From Sphingomonas sp. (GTDB taxonomy: Bacteria; Pseudomonadota; Alphaproteobacteria; Sphingomonadales; Sphingomonadaceae), in assembly GCA_030146605.1 (NCBI GenBank), contig JASLBO010000193.1:1-10236 (forward strand): a stretch of DNA of 10,236 nucleotides, written 5' to 3'. Shown piece by piece: positions 6,169 through 10,236 of the stretch; positions within the stretch are counted from its first letter, which is position 1, and every line of letters begins with the position of its first letter. The position numbers and the translations under genes are program-made. A model generated the notes under the pieces. That model was not told the DNA's origin. It saw only the letters and a program-made list of their open reading frames with translations, and made no database searches.

Positions 6169-7011
6169 ATGCAAGAGCTCGACCCCCAGCAACAAGCCGC
6201 CCGCACTTGGTTCGAAGGCTTGCGCAATTCGATCTGCGCCGAATTCGAGGCGATCGAGGCCGAAGCGGGCTCCGACGCCAGGTTCGACTATCTCGCCTGG
6301 GACCGCACCGACCCTTCGGGCGCCCCCGGCGGTGGCGGCGTGCGCGGAGTGATGAAGGGCCAGATATTCGAGAAGGTCGGCGTCAACGTGTCGACCGTCG
6401 GCGGCAGCTTCGAAGGCGATTTCGCCCGGACGATCCACGGCGCCGCCGAGGATCCGAGCTTCTTCGCCACCGGGATCAGCCTCGTCGCGCACATGGCGAA
6501 CCCCCACGTCCCCGCGGTCCATATGAACACGCGCTTCCTGTGCACGACGAAGCGGTGGTTTGGCGGGGGCGCCGATCTCAATCCGCCGATTCCGGTGGAG
6601 GAGGACACGGCCGAGTTCCACGCGGTGTTCGAAGCCGCCTGCGACGCGCACGACCCCACGCATTATCCGCGCTTCAAGAAATGGGCCGACGACTATTTCT
6701 ACATCCCCCATCGCAACGTCCATCGCGGCGTCGGCGGGATCTTCTACGATCATCTCGAAAGCGATTGGGACGCGAACTTCGCCTTCACCCAGGATGTCGG
6801 GCGCGCGTTCCTCGAAATCTTCCCGCGCATCGTCCGGCGACGGATGCACGCGTCGTTCACCGAGGCCGACAAGGCGCAACAACTCGAATGGCGCGGCCGC
6901 TATGCCGAGTTCAACCTGATCTACGATCGCGGCACCTTGTTCGGGCTCAAGACCGGCGGCAATGTCGACGCGATCCTGATGAGCCTGCCGCCGATGGCAA
7001 CCTGGAGGTGA
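6169..7011 (+). CDS. hemF: Oxygen-dependent coproporphyrinogen III oxidase
   Basis: HemF converts coproporphyrinogen III to protoporphyrinogen IX by oxygen-dependent decarboxylation of two propionates, a late step of haem synthesis in the cytoplasm. The 280-residue product shows the family signature run from SLVAHMANPHVPAVHMN (about 104-120; H108 and H118 align with conserved metal/active-site His) through KRWFGGGADLNPP (128-140) and HYPRFKKWADDYFYIPHRN (165-183) to RGVGGIFYDHLE (186-197). The C-terminal block YAEFNLIYDRGTLFGLKTGG is also present. The protein stops right after MSLPPMATWR, whereas the E. coli enzyme carries roughly 20 more residues. All core blocks are intact, so this looks like a natural short form. 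The Shine-Dalgarno before 6169 is weak. A palindromic element begins 9 bp after the stop. Confidence 0.95.
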   Translation: MQELDPQQQAARTWFEGLRNSICAEFEAIEAEAGSDARFDYLAWDRTDPSGAPGGGGVRGVMKGQIFEKVGVNVSTVGGSFEGDFARTIHGAAEDPSFFATGISLVAHMANPHVPAVHMNTRFLCTTKRWFGGGADLNPPIPVEEDTAEFHAVFEAACDAHDPTHYPRFKKWADDYFYIPHRNVHRGVGGIFYDHLESDWDANFAFTQDVGRAFLEIFPRIVRRRMHASFTEADKAQQLEWRGRYAEFNLIYDRGTLFGLKTGGNVDAILMSLPPMATWR

Positions 7012-7020
7012 AACCGGCCC

Positions 7021-7122
7021 GCTCGCCCTCACCCTTCCGGCGCCTTAGGCGCCTTCCTACCTCTCCCGCCGGGAGAGGGACGGGGCCCGCCGCCGCAGGC
7101 GGTAGGAAGGGCGAGGGCGAGC
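7021..7122. repeat. Nested palindromic (REP/MITE-like) intergenic element
   Basis: The 102-bp stretch is framed by an 18-bp inverted repeat, GCTCGCCCTCACCCTTCC (7021-7038) against 7105-7122, with one mismatch. Inside are three perfect small hairpins: GGCGCC/GGCGCC (7039-7053), CTCTCCC/GGGAGAG (7061-7077) and CCGCC/GGCGG (7090-7102). In addition CCTTCCTACC (7052-7061) is a perfect complement of 7101-7110, so an alternative fold competes for the right arm. It fills almost the whole gap between hemF and the acetyltransferase gene. CTCTCCCGCCGGGAGAG-type cores are, from memory, common dispersed repeats in sphingomonads. It carries no ORF and no T-run. It could be a REP-like repeat that also stabilises or ends the hemF transcript. 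Confidence 0.7.
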
Positions 7123-7135
7123 AGGGGAAGTCACT

Positions 7136-7732
7136 ATGGGCCTGACCCCCGTCCCCGACGACCAGGTCGCCACGATCGTAACCTCGCTGGAAATGCGGGG
7201 CAGGCCGCCGCTGCGCCCTGCCCCGCCCTCACCCCTCCGCCTCACCCATTGGCCGGCACCGGCGAGCGAAAAGTACAAGACGCTGTTCCGCCGCGTCGGC
7301 GAGCCATGGCTGTGGTTCTCGCGGCTGGTGATCCCCGAAGAAGCGCTCCGCCGCATCCTCGATGACGAGAGGGTCGAGATCTATGCCGCCACCGACCGTG
7401 CGGGGATCGAACTCGGCATGCTCGAACTCGACTTCCGCGTCGAGGGCAGCTGCGAGCTATCCTATTTCGGCCTCGTCCCCGAACTCACCGGCAAGGGCCA
7501 TGGCGGCTGGCTGATGGCACAGGCGCTGTCGCTCGCGTGGCGCAAGGGTATCGAGCGGGTCTGGGTGCACACCTGCACGCTCGATCATCCCGCGGCGCTC
7601 GGTTTCTACCGGCGGCACGGCTTCGTGGCGTACAAGCGCACGGTCGAGAGCTTCGCCGATCCGCGGGTCGCCGGGATCCTCGCGCCCGACGCCGCGCCTC
7701 ACATTCCCTGTCTGGGTTCGCTCCGGCGATAG
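7136..7732 (+). CDS. GNAT-family N-acetyltransferase
   Basis: This 198-residue acetyltransferase probably uses acetyl-CoA; its acceptor cannot be told. The N-terminal 60 residues contain a proline-rich stretch (RPPLRPAPPSP, about 23-33) and the GEPWLWFSR block. The GNAT fold follows from about 70 to 170, with motif A at LVPELTGKGHGGWLM (113-127), giving the Gly-rich pyrophosphate loop, and motif B at VHTCTLDHPAALGFYRRHGF (144-163). This subfamily with EPWLW is, as I recall, usual in alphaproteobacteria. The start at 7136 is supported by AGGGGAAG 5 bases upstream. The last 34 bp overlap the end of the convergent membrane-protein gene. Part of the proline-rich segment is encoded by a perfect DNA hairpin (7195-7226). 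Confidence 0.88.
   Translation: MGLTPVPDDQVATIVTSLEMRGRPPLRPAPPSPLRLTHWPAPASEKYKTLFRRVGEPWLWFSRLVIPEEALRRILDDERVEIYAATDRAGIELGMLELDFRVEGSCELSYFGLVPELTGKGHGGWLMAQALSLAWRKGIERVWVHTCTLDHPAALGFYRRHGFVAYKRTVESFADPRVAGILAPDAAPHIPCLGSLRR
7195..7226. repeat. Perfect 10-bp hairpin within the acetyltransferase coding region
   Basis: GCGGGGCAGG (7195-7204) is perfectly complementary to CCTGCCCCGC (7217-7226), with a 12-base loop. It is followed by CCTCACCCCTCC, which resembles the arms of the palindromic element about 75 bp upstream. It encodes the low-complexity RGRPPLRPAP stretch of the acetyltransferase. It might be a remnant of a related repeat taken into the gene, or just GC-rich coincidence. Confidence 0.45.
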
Positions 7733-8433
7733 GCGGCGACGCGCAGCACGCCGAGCATCGACCAGGCCAGCCCGCCGATCAGCGCCGCCACGACATAGCC
7801 GGTCACCACGCCCACGCGTGCGTCGCCGACAAGGGTGGCGAGGCCGCCGAACAGTCCGCTCGACACAACGATCAGCAGCATCGCACCGAGGAAGGTCAGA
7901 CCCGCGGCGGCGAGCAGAACGATCCAGCCGAAGCCGCTGCTCCGCCGCCAGCCTTGGCGGAACGCATCGATCACGCCACGTTCGGGTGCCGCGGCGAAAG
8001 CAGGCCCGGCCAGCCAGGTCCGCGCAAAGGCGAACAGCCCCGGCAGCAGGAACAGCGACGAGCCGAAGCTGAACAACAGGGCCGCGACGATATCAATCAC
8101 CAGAAACGGCAGGAACCGCCGCAGCGTCAGCAGCAGCACTTCGCCCAGGGTGCGCCCGCCACCCTGGAGGTAGAGGTTGAGCACCGCGAAGGTGCCGAAG
8201 TCGATCGCGAGGTTGGCGAGCAGGATCGGCAGCAGATTGGCGACGTAGAACGCCATCACGGCATCGCGCAGCTTCTCCGGAGCGACTTCGGCGAAGCCGC
8301 TGCCGGCGAGCAGCAGGACGATCCCCAGCATCGGCACGACGAAGAACATGCCGGCGATCGACAGGAGCAATTCGCGCTCGCTGCGCCAGAGTGCGCGGGC
8401 ATCGGCGAGCACGCCGGCAAGGCCGAGGGTCAT
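7699..8433 (-). CDS. Multi-pass membrane protein, second of a paralogous pair
   Basis: This 244-residue hydrophobic protein of unknown function has about six membrane segments, beginning with LLLSIAGMFFVVPMLGIVLLL near residue 20 and ending with VVTGYVVAALIGGLAWSMLGVL before a basic tail. It resembles the broad class annotated as YciC-like or glycerophosphodiester phosphodiesterase membrane-domain proteins, without any catalytic domain. The start at 8433 is chosen because ATG overlaps the upstream gene's TGA (ATGA), typical of translational coupling, and the protein becomes hydrophobic only from there. The longer open frame upstream is a shadow of the preceding gene. ERGVIDAFRQGW matches ENRVLSALGQSW of its neighbour, pointing to tandem duplication. 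Its 3' end overlaps the convergent acetyltransferase gene by 34 bp. Confidence 0.75.
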   Translation of the reverse strand: MTLGLAGVLADARALWRSERELLLSIAGMFFVVPMLGIVLLLAGSGFAEVAPEKLRDAVMAFYVANLLPILLANLAIDFGTFAVLNLYLQGGGRTLGEVLLLTLRRFLPFLVIDIVAALLFSFGSSLFLLPGLFAFARTWLAGPAFAAAPERGVIDAFRQGWRRSSGFGWIVLLAAAGLTFLGAMLLIVVSSGLFGGLATLVGDARVGVVTGYVVAALIGGLAWSMLGVLRVAAYRRSEPRQGM

Positions 8434-9263
8434 GCCGCGGCTTCGCCGTGGCGGAAGCCGGCCTGCGCGGTCAGCGCGAGGTAGAGCTTGGCAGTGAAGG
8501 CGGGCGGGATCACCATGAAGGCCGACTGGACCGCCCCGACGACGATCGAGGTCATCACGGTAGACAGCGTCACTCCCTCGCCATCGTTGCCGGCGACCAG
8601 CGCGAAGATGCTGCCGAACACGGTCTTGGCCGCCAGCCCGGCCACGATGCTGACGATCGCGTAGAGCAGGATCACGCCGATGATGCGCAGCGCCGCGCCG
8701 CGGGTGAGTGACCAGGATTGCCCGAGAGCGCTCAGCACGCGATTTTCGCGGACCACCACCGGAGTGGCGACGATCAGCCGCGCGAGCAGCCAGAACAGGA
8801 AGATCGCGAGTGCGATCAGATACAGCCCGATGAACCACGCCACCGCCGCGCTCAACTCGACGGTCTCGCGGTTCGCCATCGCTGTCAGGTCATAGCCGCT
8901 AAAGGCCAGGACTCCGGGAATGGGCAGCACGAATATGGCCGCCGCCGCGAACATCACCAGCGACACCGCCAGCGCCGGCAGGAATCGCCGCGTCGCGATG
9001 TTCGCGGCACTGCGCTCCGAGGCGATGTCGAGCGCCATCGCGGTGATCGCCAGCGATCCCCACAACGACACGAGCGCGAACAATATCTGCAATCCTGAGA
9101 GCAGGGCCTTGAGGCCGGGTCCCGCGCCGGTCGTCGCTGCTTCGAAATTGCCTTCGATCGACGCAGGCACGAAGAAGGTGAGCAGGGCGATGGGCAGGAT
9201 GGCGGCGATGTTGTCGCTCAGGAATTCGGCCGTCCGATCCCAGACGGTTCCCATCTTCACCAT
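8430..9263 (-). CDS. Multi-pass membrane protein, first of a paralogous pair
   Basis: This 277-residue inner-membrane protein of unknown function has about six hydrophobic segments, for example ILPIALLTFFVPASI, FLPALAVSLVMFAAAAIFVLPIPGVL and VAWFIGLYLIALAIFLFWLLARLIV. The ENRVLSALGQSWSLTRG segment before the fifth helix is a mark of YciC-like/GPDPase-membrane-domain proteins. Three ATG codons (9272, 9263, 9254) are in frame. I chose 9263 because AAAAGGA lies 9 bases before it; for 9272 the same Shine-Dalgarno would touch the start codon. The open frame continues to 9863 only as an antisense shadow of lipB. It overlaps the second membrane gene by 4 bp, so the two are probably made together and may form a heteromeric complex. 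The region opposite lipB offers a likely promoter. Confidence 0.75.
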   Translation of the reverse strand: MVKMGTVWDRTAEFLSDNIAAILPIALLTFFVPASIEGNFEAATTGAGPGLKALLSGLQILFALVSLWGSLAITAMALDIASERSAANIATRRFLPALAVSLVMFAAAAIFVLPIPGVLAFSGYDLTAMANRETVELSAAVAWFIGLYLIALAIFLFWLLARLIVATPVVVRENRVLSALGQSWSLTRGAALRIIGVILLYAIVSIVAGLAAKTVFGSIFALVAGNDGEGVTLSTVMTSIVVGAVQSAFMVIPPAFTAKLYLALTAQAGFRHGEAAA

Positions 9264-9292
9264 GCCACGCATTCCTTTTACCCCGACGACCC

Positions 9293-9321
9293 GTGTTAGC
9301 CGCGCGACGGTGCGTTGCCAA
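9293..9321 (-). promoter_or_regulatory. Candidate promoter for the membrane-protein pair
   Basis: On the minus strand TTGGCA (9321-9316), a 17-base spacer and TAACAC (9298-9293) resemble a sigma-70-type promoter, 30 bp before the start codon of the first membrane gene. The -35 box matches 5 of 6 positions; the -10 box is poor (3 of 6). It sits in the 96-bp divergent gap with lipB, next to the 8-bp palindrome TTGCGCAA (9325-9332). Confidence 0.35.
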
Positions 9322-9359
9322 TGCTTGCGCAAACGCGCGTCCGGGCGCAATCGGCGCGC

Positions 9360-10004
9360 ATGACATCCGATATCGAATGGCGCGTCGAGCCCGCCCGGAT
9401 CGACTACGCCGAAGCCCTTGCCGAGATGGAGGCGCGCGCCGCGGCGGTGACGCGCGGAGAGGCGAACGAACTGGTGTGGCTGCTCGAGCATCCGCCGGTC
9501 TACACCGCTGGCACCAGCGCCACCGACGCCGCCGAATTGCTCGATCCGCGCTTCCCGGTGCACAAGACCGGGCGCGGCGGACGCTACACCTATCATGGCC
9601 CGGGCCAGCGCATCGGCTATGTCGTGCTCGACCTGCGCAAGCGGCGCCGCGACGTGCGCTGCTATGTCCACGCGCTCGAAGGCTGGGTGATCGCGGCCCT
9701 GGGCGAATGCGGGATTGAGGCGTTCCGCGCGCCCGGCCGGATCGGCATCTGGACGCTGGACCAGAGCGGCCGCGAAGCCAAGATCGGTGCGATCGGCGTG
9801 CGCATCCGGCAATGGGTCACGCTCCACGGCTTCGCCATCAATCTCTCGCCCGATCTGGGCCACTTTACCGGAATCGTGCCCTGCGGCATCGCCGAATTCC
9901 CCGTTACCAGCGCAGCCGCGCTGGGCAGGAACGTCACGGCGGGGGAGTTCGATTCTGCGCTCCAGGTCACATTTTCGCCGTTTTTGAGCGCTCTGGGTGC
10001 TTGA
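9360..10004 (+). CDS. lipB: Octanoyl-[acyl carrier protein]:protein N-octanoyltransferase (lipoyl(octanoyl) transferase)
   Basis: LipB moves the octanoyl group from octanoyl-ACP to a lysine of the lipoyl domains of pyruvate and 2-oxoglutarate dehydrogenases and the glycine cleavage H protein; LipA then adds sulfur. The 214-residue product carries the conserved [22 protein letters not shown] block (71-92), the catalytic pair K141 ([10 protein letters not shown]) and C175 (GIVPCGI), and the [12 protein letters not shown] stretch between them. I chose ATG 9360 because MTSDIEW begins just before the fold and gives the usual length. Upstream starts at 9315 (TTG) and 9321 (ATG) would add 13-15 poorly conserved residues and overlap the likely promoter of the divergent gene. 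No strong Shine-Dalgarno is visible for any of them. The downstream lipoprotein gene is 108 bp away. Confidence 0.95.
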   Translation: MTSDIEWRVEPARIDYAEALAEMEARAAAVTRGEANELVWLLEHPPVYTAGTSATDAAELLDPRFPVHKTGRGGRYTYHGPGQRIGYVVLDLRKRRRDVRCYVHALEGWVIAALGECGIEAFRAPGRIGIWTLDQSGREAKIGAIGVRIRQWVTLHGFAINLSPDLGHFTGIVPCGIAEFPVTSAAALGRNVTAGEFDSALQVTFSPFLSALGA

Positions 10005-10019
10005 AGGTCAAATCGAGCC

Positions 10020-10063
10020 TTGAGGGCTTGCCCTAAACCGACTAATGTCCAGTCCGGTTTGGG
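10020..10063 (+). promoter_or_regulatory. Candidate promoter with overlapping dyad upstream of the terminal lipoprotein gene
   Basis: TTGAGG (10020-10025), a 17-base spacer and TAATGT (10043-10048) form a weak promoter candidate. CCCTAAACCGAC (10031-10042) and GTCCGGTTTGGG (10052-10063) form an inverted repeat of 11 pairs with two single-base bulges, whose loop holds the proposed -10 box. The dyad could be an operator, or the hairpin at the end of lipB mRNA; no T-run follows, so it is not a clear intrinsic terminator. Confidence 0.35.
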
Positions 10064-10112
10064 TATTAACGGCGTATCCGCTGACCAAATCCACTATCTA
10101 GGGAGCTTTTAC

Positions 10113-10236
10113 ATGCGTGCAGTCCTTTCCAAGATCGTTGCAGGTTCGATGATCGCCGGCGCGGCCCTTCTGGCCTCGGCGTGCACCAGCAACGAATCGT
10201 CGACCAACGTCACCAACACCACCGAAGTCGTGCCGA
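10113..10236 (+). CDS. Small putative lipoprotein, 3' end outside window
   Basis: Forty-one codons are visible before the window ends. Residues 1-23 (MRAVLSKIVAGSMIAGAALL, then ASA) form a typical signal peptide ending at Cys24. The lipobox is ASAC, acceptable but with Ala instead of Leu at -3. The mature start is low-complexity and rich in Ser, Thr and Asn (TSNESSTNVTNTTEVV), like the flexible linker of many small alphaproteobacterial lipoproteins. The second residue after the lipid Cys is Ser, not Asp, so there is no obvious inner-membrane retention signal. GGGAG lies 7 bases before the ATG, which supports the start. Function cannot be told from this fragment. Confidence 0.75.
   Translation, partial: MRAVLSKIVAGSMIAGAALLASACTSNESSTNVTNTTEVVP

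Noticed and set aside
5833..7032. An open frame of 399 codons on the minus strand opposite trmL and hemF
   Set aside because: It is antisense to conserved genes, has low-complexity composition, and shows no family motif or plausible ribosome site.
8434..8838. Upstream extension of the second membrane-protein frame
   Set aside because: It is an out-of-frame shadow of the first membrane protein. The ATGA overlap at 8430-8433 gives a natural start.
9315..9359. TTG or ATG starts that lengthen LipB by 13-15 residues
   Set aside because: The added residues do not look like LipB, no Shine-Dalgarno supports them, and they overlap the probable promoter of the divergent gene.
9264..9863. Upstream 200-codon extension of the first membrane-protein frame
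   Set aside because: It is antisense to lipB, non-hydrophobic and Arg/His/Asp-rich. The protein character changes abruptly to membrane-like after the ATG at 9263, which has a Shine-Dalgarno.
1..10236. Search for tRNA or rRNA genes, transposases, integrases, toxin-antitoxin, defence or biosynthetic gene sets
   Set aside because: Nothing with the needed motifs was seen on either strand. All long stretches are explained by ordinary chromosomal genes.

Overview
The window is high-GC, densely coded chromosomal DNA with short intergenic gaps. It looks like an alphaproteobacterium, most probably a sphingomonad (Sphingomonas or a close relative). This rests on the petABC order with apt behind it, an oxygen-dependent hemF, a tyrosine/arginine-rich small lipoprotein of a type I associate with sphingomonads, and a GGAAC-N16-CGTT promoter of the alphaproteobacterial EcfG type. 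The assignment comes from recognising protein families by eye; no database search was possible.

Layout from left to right. (1) Positions 2-1450, plus strand: the 3' part of a nucleotide pyrophosphatase/phosphodiesterase gene and a MaoC-like hydratase gene. (2) Positions 1457-5431, minus strand, transcribed right to left: petA (Rieske protein), petB (cytochrome b) and petC (cytochrome c1), the three core subunits of respiratory complex III. A strong intrinsic terminator follows, then apt (adenine salvage), then a lipoprotein gene with its own apparent stress promoter. (3) Positions 5432-5659: a divergent control region with several inverted repeats. (4) Positions 5660-7732, plus strand: trmL (tRNA wobble-base methylation), hemF (haem synthesis), a nested palindromic element of about 100 bp, and a GNAT acetyltransferase. 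(5) Positions 7699-9263, minus strand: two overlapping, apparently paralogous multi-pass membrane proteins, convergent with and overlapping the acetyltransferase. (6) Positions 9360-10236, plus strand: lipB (lipoate attachment) and the start of a second small lipoprotein cut by the window end.

Functionally, much of the window serves aerobic energy metabolism. Complex III carries b- and c-type haems, HemF supplies haem precursor using oxygen, and LipB starts lipoylation of the 2-oxoacid dehydrogenases that feed the respiratory chain. The other genes are housekeeping (apt, trmL) or envelope proteins of unknown role.

I see no mobile element, CRISPR array, tRNA or rRNA gene, toxin-antitoxin pair, defence system or biosynthetic cluster. 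I do not think the window holds a new multi-gene system. The points worth attention are regulatory: a terminator abutting the apt ribosome binding site, a stress-type promoter on the lipoprotein gene, a dyad inside the likely petABC promoter, and the palindromic element between hemF and the acetyltransferase gene.
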